Source: Thermoplasmata archaeon (GTDB lineage: Archaea; Thermoplasmatota; Thermoplasmata; Lutacidiplasmatales; UBA184). Taken from it: DNA of 64,000 nucleotides. Shown piece by piece: positions 25,176 through 33,930 of this stretch (position 1 is the stretch's first letter; every line of letters begins with the position of its first letter). The stretch spans positions 38,786-102,785 of the forward strand of contig JAJYEA010000003.1 in assembly GCA_021790425.1 (NCBI GenBank), read 5' to 3'. Under the pieces are notes generated by a model, which was not told the DNA's origin, made no database searches, and saw only the letters and a program-made list of their open reading frames with translations. The position numbers and the translations under genes are program-made.

Positions 25176-26327
25176 ATGCGGATCGTCCACGTCTGCCCGT
25201 TCTTTGAACCCCATGTGGGCGGTGTCGAGAGCCACGTGGCGATGGTCGCCACCGAGCTCGCCCGCCGCGGTCACGACGTCACCGTCCTGACCTCCCGGCA
25301 CGACCGTCACCTCCCGCTCCGCGAACGGCACCCCGCGGGGTTCGAGATCGTCCGCACCCCGACGTTGGCCACCCTCTTCGCCACCCCCCTCACCCTCCGG
25401 GTGGGGCGGAGCCTGGAGCGGCTCCCGGCCGACATCGTGCACATGCACTACCCGCCGCCGGTCACCTCGTACTTCGCCGCCCGCGTGCTGCGGCGGGGGA
25501 AGACCCCCGTCTGCCTGACCTACCACTGCGACCTCGACCTCGAGGGGCCGGTCGGGGCCCTCCTCACGGGCCTCTACCAGCGCCTCTTCCTGCCCCCCAC
25601 GCTCGAGGTGGCCGACCGGATCGTCGTCCATACGGAGGGCTACGGGAAGACCTCCCGCTACCTGCGGAACGTTCCCCTCGCGGTGATCCCCTCCCTCGTC
25701 GACACCTCCAGGTTCCAGGTCGCACCGGACGATCCGGCGCTGCGCCGCCAGGTCGGGGCGGAGGGCCGCCGGGTCGTCCTGTTCGTCGGCCGGCTCGTCC
25801 CGCACAAGGGGGTCGACGACCTCATCCGGGCCGTCGGCCAGCTGCCGCCCGACGTCCTCCTCGTGATCGTCGGACGGGGACCGGAGCGGCGCAACCTCTC
25901 CCGGCTCGTGGAGGAGGAGGGGCTCCGCGACCGCGTCCGCTTCGTGGGGGGCGTGAGCATGGAGGACCTCCCCCGCTACTACCACCTGGCGACCCTCGTC
26001 GCCTCCCCCTCCCAGAACCGGCTCGAGGGGTTCGGGCTCACCCCCGTCGAGGCGATGGCCTCCGGGCGCCCCGTGATCGTCGCGGACATGCCCGGGATGC
26101 GCGAGGTCGTCGAGGACGGGAAGGACGGGCTTCTCGCCCAGCCCCTCCTGGCGGAGGATCTGGCCGCCAAGTGCCGTTCCCTGCTGGACGACCCGGCGCG
26201 CATGGCCGCGATGGGACGCGAGGCGCGCGCGAGCGCCGAGCGCAAGTACAGCATACCGGTGGTCGTCGAGCGGCTCGAGGAGCTCTACCGTACTCTTATC
26301 GACGGAGCGCGCGCATCTCCCGCGTGA
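25176..26327 (+). CDS. Family 4 glycosyltransferase
   Basis: The 383-residue GT-B enzyme starts with RIVHVCPFFEPHVGGVESHV (the acceptor-side Gly loop). It has VVLFVGRLVPHKGVDDLIRAV at the linker to the donor domain and the sugar-nucleotide motif EGFGLTPVEAMASGRPVI, with both Glu of the EX7E pattern. It likely adds a hexose to a lipid or glycan in the cytoplasm. The start lies 20 nt after pdxS, so the two may share a transcript. Its last 32 bases overlap the 3' end of the convergent pyrF gene. Confidence 0.88.
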   Translation: MRIVHVCPFFEPHVGGVESHVAMVATELARRGHDVTVLTSRHDRHLPLRERHPAGFEIVRTPTLATLFATPLTLRVGRSLERLPADIVHMHYPPPVTSYFAARVLRRGKTPVCLTYHCDLDLEGPVGALLTGLYQRLFLPPTLEVADRIVVHTEGYGKTSRYLRNVPLAVIPSLVDTSRFQVAPDDPALRRQVGAEGRRVVLFVGRLVPHKGVDDLIRAVGQLPPDVLLVIVGRGPERRNLSRLVEEEGLRDRVRFVGGVSMEDLPRYYHLATLVASPSQNRLEGFGLTPVEAMASGRPVIVADMPGMREVVEDGKDGLLAQPLLAEDLAAKCRSLLDDPARMAAMGREARASAERKYSIPVVVERLEELYRTLIDGARASPA

Positions 26328-27123
26328 GGCGCTCCGCCTCCCGGCCCGCCGCCTCCTTCCAGTCGCTGCCCGAGGAGGCGTAGAGGATGCCGCGCGAGGA
26401 GTTGATGAGGAGCGCGCCCCCGGAGGTGCCCTGCCCCCGGGTCACGGCGTCCGAGAGCGAGCCGCCCTGGGCCCCGACCCCGGGGACCAGAAGTGGGAAC
26501 CCGGGGCCGAGGGCCTCCCGGGCCCAGGAGAGCGCCTCGGGATAGGTCCCCCCCACGACGGCGCCGAGCCCGCCCGGTCCCCCGAGGGTGCGGAGCCGCG
26601 GGACGAGCGACCGCCAGAGCTCCTCCCCCTGCTGGGTCCGGGACTCCTGGAGGTCCGACGCGCCGGGGTTCGACGTGTGGAGCAGGACGAAGACCCCCCG
26701 TCCGGGCGGCCCGAGCGCGGCCTGCACGGAGTCCCATCCCAGGTAGGGGTTCATGGTCATGGCATCGAAGCCGAACCGGCCGAAGACCCCCTCCCGGTAG
26801 AGCTCCATCGTGGAGGGGATGTCCGAGGCCTTGAGGTCGAGGATCGTGAGGTGGTCCGGGCCGATGAGCTTCGGCAGGCCGAGGAGCGCCCGGATCCCCT
26901 CCTCCCCGAAGGCGAGGTAGCTCGCGAACTGCATCTTGTAGGCGACGCAGTGCTCCCGGGTCGCCTCCACGATGCCGGAGAGGAACGGCTCAAGGGCCTG
27001 CGCGGCCCCCTGGTGCGCGAACGGAGAAGGGAACGCCGAGGGGCGGGGATCGAGCCCCACCGTGAGGAACGTCTCGCGACGCCGCAAGGCCTCGTCCAGC
27101 CGTTCCGAGAAGGGGGAGGCCAT
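26296..27123 (-). CDS. pyrF: Orotidine 5'-phosphate decarboxylase
   Basis: The 275-residue protein belongs to the longer OMP decarboxylase subgroup. TVGLDPRP opens the barrel and VAYKMQFASYLAFG follows. The catalytic Lys and Asp are in LDLKASDIPST (the family usually has DxKRGDIxST), then MNPYLGWDSV and LVPGVGAQGG. It makes UMP from OMP, the last step of pyrimidine synthesis. The active-site loop KASD instead of KRGD is a mild deviation. It converges on the GT4 gene, with overlapping 3' ends. Confidence 0.9.
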   Translation of the reverse strand: MASPFSERLDEALRRRETFLTVGLDPRPSAFPSPFAHQGAAQALEPFLSGIVEATREHCVAYKMQFASYLAFGEEGIRALLGLPKLIGPDHLTILDLKASDIPSTMELYREGVFGRFGFDAMTMNPYLGWDSVQAALGPPGRGVFVLLHTSNPGASDLQESRTQQGEELWRSLVPRLRTLGGPGGLGAVVGGTYPEALSWAREALGPGFPLLVPGVGAQGGSLSDAVTRGQGTSGGALLINSSRGILYASSGSDWKEAAGREAERLTREMRALRR

Positions 27124-27155
27124 CGGGGTTCGGGACGCCGGGCCGGGTATTACGC

Positions 27156-30100
27156 TTACGTCCCGGAGGGAGGTCGGCCCGGCCCTTCGGCCGGCCCCTC
27201 CTCCGACCACTCCTCCGAGGGGGGCGCCTTCGGAGGGGGGGTCTCCGTCGCGGGACCCGCGTCCGCATCCTCCCCTTCCGACTCGTCCCACTCGGCGGAG
27301 GCCGGGGGAGCCTCGGCCGCCCCCGCGGTGGGGGCGTCCGTGGCGGCGGCCGCCGCGGGAGCCGCCGCGAGCGTTCCGGCGCCCTCGCCACGGGAGGAGC
27401 GGCGGCGGCGTTCCACGAGCCAGACCCCCACCAGCGCGACGATCGCGACCAGCAACGCCAGGAGCAGGTAGAACCCGAGGGAACCGACGACGGAGCTCGG
27501 GCTCGCCGTGTTGCCCTGGGCCGGTGCGGTCACCTCGAGGACCACGATACCCCGGGTCATCGCGTGCGTGGCGTCGGAGACCGTCACGCTCACGGTGACG
27601 TTGCCCGCCTGCGTCGGCGTGCAGATGAGGGCGGGGTCATTGATCGTGGAGCATCCCGCGGGCAGGCCGGAGTACGCGTAGGCGTAGGGGGCAACGCCCC
27701 CCGTCACCGAGACCGCGAACGTGACGGTGGTGCCCAACGCAGACGGGTTGGGGGTGACCGTGAAGCCCTTGATCGTGAGCGGGACGGGGGAGGACCCGCG
27801 CACCACCGTGAGAAGGGCGCTCGCGCCCACCGCGTGACCGGCCGCATCGGTCACCGAGGCCGCGACGGTGAAGTTCCCGGTGCTCGTGGGCTTGCACGGG
27901 AGCTGGGAGGTGTTGGCGGACGTGCATCCCGCGGGGAGCGAGGAGTAGCTGTAGGTGTACGGGGAGGTGCCGCCGGAGACATCCGCCTCGAGCAGGGTGG
28001 TGGATCCGAGGCCGATGGTGGAGGGGGAGACGACGAGCGTCAATGAGGGATACCCGGACGGGGCCATCACTTCGAGCGCGACGGGGCCGGCAGTGGCGGA
28101 GCGACCCCCGGAGTCGGAGACCGTCACGGAGAGCGAGTAGTTCCCCGCGACCGACGGTGTGCACAGCAACGAGCGCACGCTGCTCGAAAGGCATCCCGCC
28201 GGGAGCCCCAGGAAGACGTACTGGTACGGGGACGTTCCCCCCGACACCGTCACGTTGAGGTAGGTCGACCCGCCGAGCAGGAGACGGGAGGGTGAGACCG
28301 TGAAGGCCGTGACCTGGAGCGGGCCGATCGGGGCCGTCACGTTCACGGCGACGACCGGGCTCGTCGCGCCCCAGCCGTTCGCATCGGTCACCGACACGGT
28401 GATCGAGGCATAGAGACCGATCTGCGTGGGCACGCACGGCAGGGAGGAGAGGTTCGACGAGATGCATCCCGTGGGGAGGTTCGCGTAGACGTAGGTGAAC
28501 GGGGCGGTACCCCCCGTCACCGTGGCATTGAGGACGGTGGAGTTCCCGAGCACGATCGACAGGGGCGTCGCCACGAGGCTCACGGAGGGCGGGAGGACGA
28601 CGTTGAACGGGGCGGTGGGGCCGCTCGTGTTGCTGAGGCTGTTCGATCCGATGACCCGCACGGCGACCGTGAGGTACGACCCCGGCGCCAAGGGGGAGCA
28701 GGCGAGCGACGAGGTGTTGGACGAGCCGCACCCCGCGGGGAGATTGAGGTACACGTACGTGTATGGTCCCTGACCGCCCGAGGCGGTCACGTTGAGGTAG
28801 GTGCTCCCGCCGAGGGGGATGAGGGAGGGCGAAGCGGTGAACGCGACGATCGTGGGCGCGGTGGGGGGCGGCAGAACGGTGAGCGTGACGGGGGCGCTCG
28901 TGGTGGCGGCCCCCAGACTGTCGCTGACGACCACCGTGATGTTGGTGTAGTTCCCCGCCGCGGTCGGGGTGCACGGGAGGCTCGACGCGTTCGAGGTCAC
29001 GCACCCCGCGGGGAGGTTCTGGTAGACGAACGAGTAGCTCCCGACCCCGCCCGAGGCGGTCACGCTGAAGCTCGCGGTAGCTCCGAGCGTGATCGTGGCG
29101 GGAGCGACGGTGAAGGCGGAGACCAACGGGCCCTGGTCCACGACCTGGAGCGTGACGGAGGCGTTGGAGACCGAGAAACTGAGGGAGTCGGTGACGGTCA
29201 CCGTGATGTTGGGATAGGTGCCCACCTGGGTGGGAGTGCACGCCCACGACGCGCCGTCGATCGTCGCGCAGCCCGGCGGAAGGGCCGTGTACACGTAGTG
29301 GTAGGGGGTCAGCCCTCCCTGGACCGAGACGTTGAGATCGGAGGTACCGCCGATGGGGATGATGGCCGGCGAGGCGGTGAAGGAGGTGATGGCGGGATCG
29401 GGAAGGACGGTGATCATGACCGCCGCGCTCGTGTTCGAGAGCCCCAGCCGGTCCACGGCCGTGACCGTCACGTTGTAAGTACCGGGCACCGTGGGCGTGC
29501 ACGCCAGGGTCGAGGAGTTCGCGGTCGCACAACCGGGAGGGAGACCCGCGTAGGAGAGCGCATATGGAGTATCGCCCCCCGTCACGGTGGCGGTGAATGT
29601 CAGGCCCTGGTTCGCGTCCCGGAGCGTCCGGTTGGCGGAGAGACCGGTCCCCATCGGGCCGTCCAAGAGCCACGTGTCGTTCTGGCCCGGACCGGTCCGG
29701 GAGGTCGCCCCGCCGAAGAGGACCACGTTGCCCTCCGAGGGGTCCGAGATCATCGCGCCGAAGCGCGGCGAAGGCGCCCGGGGCGTGGAGAGGTTCACCC
29801 ATCCCGTGCCCGTGAAGGCCCACGTGTCGTTGTAGACGCCGGTGCCGGAGTAGCCGCCGAAGAGGATGACGCACCCGCACTGGACGTCGTAGGACATGGA
29901 GGACCCCGCGCGGGGACCCGGCGTGGGGCCCGTGAGGGCCGACGTGACGTTGGTCCAGGCTCCCCCGGAGAACTCCCACGTGTCACCGTAGAACTGGGTG
30001 CCCTGGACGCCCCCGTAGAGGACGATCCGGTTCAACGCGGGGTCCGAGACCATCCCGAACATGTCGCGGGAGCCGGGGTTCACCGCGGTGCCCGGGTACT

Positions 30101-30782
30101 GCGTCCAGGTCCCCTTCGAGTAGTTCCAGGTCTGGGTGTTGTAGGTCGAGCAGGTGCCCGTCGCCCACGTGACGCATCCCCCGAAGAGGACGAGGTTCCC
30201 GAGGGGCGGTTCTGCCGCGAGCCCTCCGATGAAGGTCCACGGCTGCGGGCTGGGACCGTTCGCCTGCCAAGTGCCGCCCGGGAGTAGGTCCCAGTAGCCC
30301 TGGTACGGACACCCGTTCCCCGTGGTGCACCCGCTGTACATCATGACGAGGGAATCGGCAGGATCGTAGCTCATCATCTGTCCCCAGCGGCCCAGTTGAG
30401 GACCGTTGGCCGAGGGGTGGGAGGTCCATCCACCTAGCTGCGTGAACGTCCAGTTGTCGTTCAGGTACGTGGCGGAGGAGATCTGGACCCCGCCGTAGAG
30501 GACCGAGTCCCCGTTCGCGGGGTCCTCCGACATGCCCCCGAAGCTCCGCTGGGAAGGTACGACGGGATACCGGGCGGACTCGTTGAACCAGCCCCAGGAA
30601 CCCGCGGCCAGGGGAGCGAGGGGGACGACGCTCCCCCGGGGAGCCGTCACCACCCGGGCCGTGAGCATGGGCGGAGCGTGAAGGGAGGGAGCGGCGTATC
30701 CCACCGCAACGGCCGGGAGGGCGACCAGTGCCACCATCCCCCAGACCACGAGTAGGCGCGTCCCCGAGTCTCGCAGGTCCAT
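27156..30782 (-). CDS. Giant surface protein: Kelch-type propeller plus eight CX9C Ig-like repeats
   Basis: The 1208-residue protein has a signal peptide (VVWGMVALVALPAVAVGYAA). A Kelch-like region follows (about residues 60-395), with repeated blades such as NRIVLYGGVQG, LVLFGGCVTW and VILFGGYSGTG. Eight Ig-like repeats of about 89 residues come next, each with LPxGC-x9-CxP and a following TVTVTD-type strand. A membrane helix (FYLLLALLVAIVALVGVWLV) is followed by RRRR and an acidic, Ala/Pro-rich tail. Many N-glycosylation sequons are present. It is probably an adhesin or envelope protein. A TTTAAGC box lies about 30 nt upstream of the ATG. Confidence 0.88.
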   Translation of the reverse strand: MDLRDSGTRLLVVWGMVALVALPAVAVGYAAPSLHAPPMLTARVVTAPRGSVVPLAPLAAGSWGWFNESARYPVVPSQRSFGGMSEDPANGDSVLYGGVQISSATYLNDNWTFTQLGGWTSHPSANGPQLGRWGQMMSYDPADSLVMMYSGCTTGNGCPYQGYWDLLPGGTWQANGPSPQPWTFIGGLAAEPPLGNLVLFGGCVTWATGTCSTYNTQTWNYSKGTWTQYPGTAVNPGSRDMFGMVSDPALNRIVLYGGVQGTQFYGDTWEFSGGAWTNVTSALTGPTPGPRAGSSMSYDVQCGCVILFGGYSGTGVYNDTWAFTGTGWVNLSTPRAPSPRFGAMISDPSEGNVVLFGGATSRTGPGQNDTWLLDGPMGTGLSANRTLRDANQGLTFTATVTGGDTPYALSYAGLPPGCATANSSTLACTPTVPGTYNVTVTAVDRLGLSNTSAAVMITVLPDPAITSFTASPAIIPIGGTSDLNVSVQGGLTPYHYVYTALPPGCATIDGASWACTPTQVGTYPNITVTVTDSLSFSVSNASVTLQVVDQGPLVSAFTVAPATITLGATASFSVTASGGVGSYSFVYQNLPAGCVTSNASSLPCTPTAAGNYTNITVVVSDSLGAATTSAPVTLTVLPPPTAPTIVAFTASPSLIPLGGSTYLNVTASGGQGPYTYVYLNLPAGCGSSNTSSLACSPLAPGSYLTVAVRVIGSNSLSNTSGPTAPFNVVLPPSVSLVATPLSIVLGNSTVLNATVTGGTAPFTYVYANLPTGCISSNLSSLPCVPTQIGLYASITVSVTDANGWGATSPVVAVNVTAPIGPLQVTAFTVSPSRLLLGGSTYLNVTVSGGTSPYQYVFLGLPAGCLSSSVRSLLCTPSVAGNYSLSVTVSDSGGRSATAGPVALEVMAPSGYPSLTLVVSPSTIGLGSTTLLEADVSGGTSPYTYSYSSLPAGCTSANTSQLPCKPTSTGNFTVAASVTDAAGHAVGASALLTVVRGSSPVPLTIKGFTVTPNPSALGTTVTFAVSVTGGVAPYAYAYSGLPAGCSTINDPALICTPTQAGNVTVSVTVSDATHAMTRGIVVLEVTAPAQGNTASPSSVVGSLGFYLLLALLVAIVALVGVWLVERRRRSSRGEGAGTLAAAPAAAAATDAPTAGAAEAPPASAEWDESEGEDADAGPATETPPPKAPPSEEWSEEGPAEGPGRPPSGT
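27560..29620 (-). repeat. Eight tandem protein-coding repeats of about 268 bp
   Basis: Repeat cores (LPxGC-x9-C) fall near 29540, 29270, 29000, 28735, 28465, 28195, 27930 and 27655, a steady period of about 268 bp. The Cys spacing is identical in all eight, while most other residues have diverged. This is an old array under structural constraint rather than a recent duplication. Confidence 0.8.
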
Positions 30783-30810
30783 CTTGAAGAGATAGAATCC
30801 GCGAGGGATA

Positions 30811-30820
30811 GCTTAAAGTT
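30811..30820. promoter_or_regulatory. Shared A/T box between the surface-protein gene and the fixX-like gene
   Basis: GCTTAAAGTT is the only A/T-rich element between two divergent genes. It lies about 30 nt before the minus-strand ATG at 30782 and about 37 nt before the plus-strand ATG at 30851. It may drive transcription both ways. Confidence 0.45.
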
Positions 30821-30850
30821 TGTCGTGCCCCTCCGCGACGGGGAGGGTCC

Positions 30851-31156
30851 ATGGCGACGGCAACGATTCCGGTCGAAGCGGTCGAGATCAAACGGCGATT
30901 GGGCACCCTGCGGTACCGGACGGACACGCCGGACCACGCGCACATCACGGTGAAGCCCGAGATCTGCGCGAAGTGTCCCCACTCCTTCTGCACGCTGGTC
31001 TGCCCCGCGCAATGCTACCAGCGGATCGAGGGGAAGCTGGTGTTCAAGTACGAGGACTGCGTCGAATGCGGTGGCTGTGACATCGCCTGCGACCAGGGCT
31101 CGGTGACCTGGACCCTGCCCCGGGGACCCTACGGGGTCAAGTACGCCTACGGTTAG
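30851..31156 (+). CDS. FixX-like ferredoxin
   Basis: The 101-residue protein has HITVKPEICAKCPHSFC, a CPAQCY motif and CVECGGCDIACDQG, matching the FixX family of [4Fe-4S] ferredoxins. These pair with FixC-type flavoproteins to pass electrons from electron-transfer flavoprotein to quinone. No fixA, fixB or fixC lies in the window, so its partner is elsewhere. GGGGAGGG just before the ATG may serve as ribosome-binding site. Its stop overlaps the stop of the convergent small gene by four bases. Confidence 0.88.
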   Translation: MATATIPVEAVEIKRRLGTLRYRTDTPDHAHITVKPEICAKCPHSFCTLVCPAQCYQRIEGKLVFKYEDCVECGGCDIACDQGSVTWTLPRGPYGVKYAYG

Positions 31157-31401
31157 GAGGGAGAGCCCCGGTTCGGGGCCGCTCGCACGCCGTCGGGCCC
31201 GTCCACGGTGAGCCCGGATTCCTGGCAGTACTGCAGGGCACGGTTCAGGCCCGCGAGGGAGACCCGGTGCCCGCGCTGCTCGAGGGCCTCCAGGAGCTTC
31301 CGTCGCCGCAGCGGACCTCCCTGTCGGGCAAGCACCTGCATCAGGGCGTCCACCAGCCCGGGGGGAATGCCCGCGAGCGAGGGGGTCTTGGAAGACGGCA
31401 T
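31153..31401 (-). CDS. Small winged-helix-like protein
   Basis: An 82-residue protein whose centre (LVDALMQVLARQGGPLRRRKLLEALEQRGHRVSLAGLNRAL, described in parts) has the length and hydrophobic spacing of a winged helix-turn-helix; the tail is short. GGGGAGGAG abuts the ATG at 31401, and a TTCAAAT box sits about 25 nt upstream. It diverges from the SDR gene. DNA binding is inferred from secondary-structure pattern only. Confidence 0.6.
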   Translation of the reverse strand: MPSSKTPSLAGIPPGLVDALMQVLARQGGPLRRRKLLEALEQRGHRVSLAGLNRALQYCQESGLTVDGPDGVRAAPNRGSPS

Positions 31402-31496
31402 CTCCTCCCCGCAGACGCGGCCCGGATTTGAAGACAGGGCCCGTCCCGCACGGCCCTCGGCGTCCCTTATCATCTCCCGTGGGCTCAGGACCCATC

Positions 31497-32339
31497 GTGA
31501 CGGGAAAGGTCATGCTCCTCACCGGCGCCAGCTCGGGGATCGGCAAGGAGACCGCCGTCGAGCTCGCACGAGGGGGCGCGGAACTCACCATCGTCTGCCG
31601 TGACGCGGAGAAGTCGGCCCGGGCCCGGGAGGAGATCATGCGCCGGAGCGGCAGCCGGTCCGTCCACGCGATGTGGGCGGACCTCGAGCGCCTCCGGGAG
31701 GTCCGACGTTTGGTCGCGGAGTTCAGCGCGTCGAACCCCGTGCTCCACGTCCTGGTCAACAACGCGGGACGGGACTATCCGACCTATGCGGAGACCGAGG
31801 ACGGGCTCGAGCGGACGATGGCCCTCAACTACTTCTCCCCCTTCCTCCTCACGAACCTGCTCCTGCCGTTGCTCGAGCGCGGCGCGCCGTCGCGGGTGGT
31901 CAACGTCGCCTCGGTCGCGCATGCGAGCGGCCGGCTCGACCTCCAGGACCTGAACGCCCGGGGGGACATGGGCACCGGAGGGCTGGCCGCGTACTCCCGC
32001 TCGAAGCTCGCCCTCGTGCTCTTCACGTACGAGCTGGCGCGCCGGCTCGCGGGGAAGGGGGTCACCGCGAATTCCCTCCACCCCGGTGCGGTCCGCACCC
32101 GGATCTGGCAGCACACGGGAGGGTTCACCCCGCTCACCACCCTCGCTTCGCTGTTCATGATCGGCCCGAAGCGCGGGGCCCGGACCTCGATCTACCTCGC
32201 CACCTCGCCCGAGGTGGAGGGGGTCACCGGGCAGTACTTCTACAAGTGCCAGCGCTGCCACTCCTCCCGGGTCTCCCAGGACCCGGTCCTGGCCGGCAAG
32301 CTCTGGGAGCGGAGCCGGACGATCACGGGCCTTGCGTGA
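31497..32339 (+). CDS. Short-chain dehydrogenase/reductase, second copy
   Basis: A 280-residue SDR with TGASSGIGKE, VNNAGRDYP, VNVASVAHASG and the YSRSK active site. It is a paralogue of the SDR at 2271-3104, sharing the hallmark ending ATSPEVEGVTGQYF. The GTG at 31497 was chosen because a CTTATCAT box lies about 27 nt upstream; upstream in-frame codons are too close to that box. Near the end the unusual KCQRCHSS carries two Cys absent from the paralogue. The substrate is not known. Confidence 0.85.
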   Translation: MTGKVMLLTGASSGIGKETAVELARGGAELTIVCRDAEKSARAREEIMRRSGSRSVHAMWADLERLREVRRLVAEFSASNPVLHVLVNNAGRDYPTYAETEDGLERTMALNYFSPFLLTNLLLPLLERGAPSRVVNVASVAHASGRLDLQDLNARGDMGTGGLAAYSRSKLALVLFTYELARRLAGKGVTANSLHPGAVRTRIWQHTGGFTPLTTLASLFMIGPKRGARTSIYLATSPEVEGVTGQYFYKCQRCHSSRVSQDPVLAGKLWERSRTITGLA

Positions 32340-32425
32340 GCCCGCACCGCCCCCCGGGCGGACGGGGGACGCGGGCCCCCAACTTTCAACTTGCCGTAAT
32401 GGGCAAATTGGAATCCCACGGAAAG

Positions 32426-32434
32426 ACTATAAGG
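32426..32434 (+). promoter_or_regulatory. Box A of the pnt operon
   Basis: ACTATAAGG is centred about 37 nt before the pntAA ATG, leaving a roughly 10-nt leader with a weak GGTAGGA element before the start. Confidence 0.5.
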
Positions 32435-32466
32435 CCCACGGTTTCGAGAGCCCCAACGGTAGGACG

Positions 32467-33609
32467 ATGACGGTTGCAATCGCGGTGCCGAGGGAGGTCG
32501 CCACCGGAGAAAAGAGAGTCGCGATGGTACCCGAAGTGGCCGGGCGTCTCGTCAAGTCCGGCCTGGAAGTGCGGGTCCAGGCGGGCGCGGGCGAGCAGGC
32601 CTTCTACCCCGATGCGGCCTACACCACGGCGGGGGCGAAGATCGTCGCCGACACGGCCGCGCTCTACTCGGGGGCGAGCATCGTCCTCAAGGTCCAACCC
32701 CCCACCCCCGAGGAGGTCGGACGGATCGACCCGAGATCCATCGTCGTCTCCTACATGAACCCCACGCGGAACCTGGACGGCATCCGGGCGATGGCCGCCC
32801 GTCCGGTCACGGGATTCGCGATGGAGCTCCTGCCGCGGATCACCCGCGCGCAGAGCATGGACGCGCTTTCCTCCCAGGCCACGGTGGCCGGGTACCGCAC
32901 GGTCCTGCTCGCCGCCGGGGAGACACCGCGCCTCTTCCCCATGCTGACGACCGCCGCCGGAACGATCCGGCCGGCGAAGGTCCTCATCCTGGGCGCCGGG
33001 GTCGCCGGGCTCATGGCCATCGCCACCGCGAAGCGGCTGGGAGCGATCGTGGAAGGCTACGACGTGCGCCGGGCCGCCGGTGAACAGGTACGGAGCCTGG
33101 GGGCGAAGTTCCTCGAGCTCCCCATCAACGCCGAGGGCACCGGAGGGTACGCCCGCGAGCTCACCCCGGAGGAGAAGGCGATGGAGAAGGCCATGGTCGA
33201 CAAGGCGGTCTCCGAGGCCGACGTGGTCATCACGACCGCGAACATCCCCGGACGCAAGGCCCCCGTCCTCATCGCCAAGGACGTGGTCGCCAAGATGCGC
33301 CCGGGCTCCGTCATCGTGGACATGGCCGCGGAGTCCGGCGGGAACTGCGAGGCGACCCGGGCCGGCGAGCGCGTGATCGACCACGGCGTCGTGGTCCTCG
33401 GACCGCTCAACCTCCCGAGCGCCCTCCCCTACCACTCGAGCGAGATGTACGCGAAGAACCTCCAGTCGTTCCTGACGCTCCTCGTCGGCAAGGACGGGAA
33501 GCTCACGGACAACTTCAGCGACGAGATCCTGGCCGGCAGCCTCATGGTCACCGGGGGCGAGGTCAAGCACGCCCCGACCAAGGCCCTCCTCGCCGGAGGC
33601 AAGCCATGA
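32467..33609 (+). CDS. pntAA: NAD(P) transhydrogenase alpha subunit, part 1 (NAD-binding)
   Basis: The 380-residue soluble domain I protein starts AIAVPREVATGEKRVAMVPE. It has LILGAGVAGLMAIATAKRLGA with the NAD-binding loop, and VEGYDVRRAAGEQVRSLGAKF, which matches the RQD loop region of transhydrogenase. It would take hydride from NADH in the proton-pumping enzyme formed with the two following genes. The gene is split from part 2, as in many bacteria with three pnt genes. Confidence 0.93.
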   Translation: MTVAIAVPREVATGEKRVAMVPEVAGRLVKSGLEVRVQAGAGEQAFYPDAAYTTAGAKIVADTAALYSGASIVLKVQPPTPEEVGRIDPRSIVVSYMNPTRNLDGIRAMAARPVTGFAMELLPRITRAQSMDALSSQATVAGYRTVLLAAGETPRLFPMLTTAAGTIRPAKVLILGAGVAGLMAIATAKRLGAIVEGYDVRRAAGEQVRSLGAKFLELPINAEGTGGYARELTPEEKAMEKAMVDKAVSEADVVITTANIPGRKAPVLIAKDVVAKMRPGSVIVDMAAESGGNCEATRAGERVIDHGVVVLGPLNLPSALPYHSSEMYAKNLQSFLTLLVGKDGKLTDNFSDEILAGSLMVTGGEVKHAPTKALLAGGKP

Positions 33610-33929
33610 CGACCCCGATCGACCCCGTCTCGGCGATCCTCATCACCATCCTCGCCGCGTTCACGGGCTACGAGGTGATCAGCCGGATCCCTTCCCTGCT
33701 CCACACGCCCCTCATGAGCGGCTCGAACTTCATCCACGGCGTGGTGCTGGTCGGGGCGATGGTCATCCTCGGCACCGCGAAGACCCCCGCCGAGCAGGTG
33801 ATCGGGTTCATCGCGGTCGTCCTCGGCGCCGCGAACGTCACGGGCGGGTACGCCGTGACGGAGCGCATCCTCCAGATGTTCGACCGGGCGAAGAAGGCCG
33901 AGCAGGGCAAGCCCAAAGGAGGGAAGTGA
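33606..33929 (+). CDS. pntAB: NAD(P) transhydrogenase alpha subunit, part 2 (membrane)
   Basis: A 107-residue membrane protein with three to four helices. The conserved GYEVISRIPSLLHTPLMSG, SNFIHGVVLVG and ANVTGGYAVTERIL segments are diagnostic of PntAB. The ATG overlaps the pntAA stop as ATGA. It forms part of the proton channel. Confidence 0.94.
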   Translation: MTTPIDPVSAILITILAAFTGYEVISRIPSLLHTPLMSGSNFIHGVVLVGAMVILGTAKTPAEQVIGFIAVVLGAANVTGGYAVTERILQMFDRAKKAEQGKPKGGK

Positions 33930-33930
33930 C

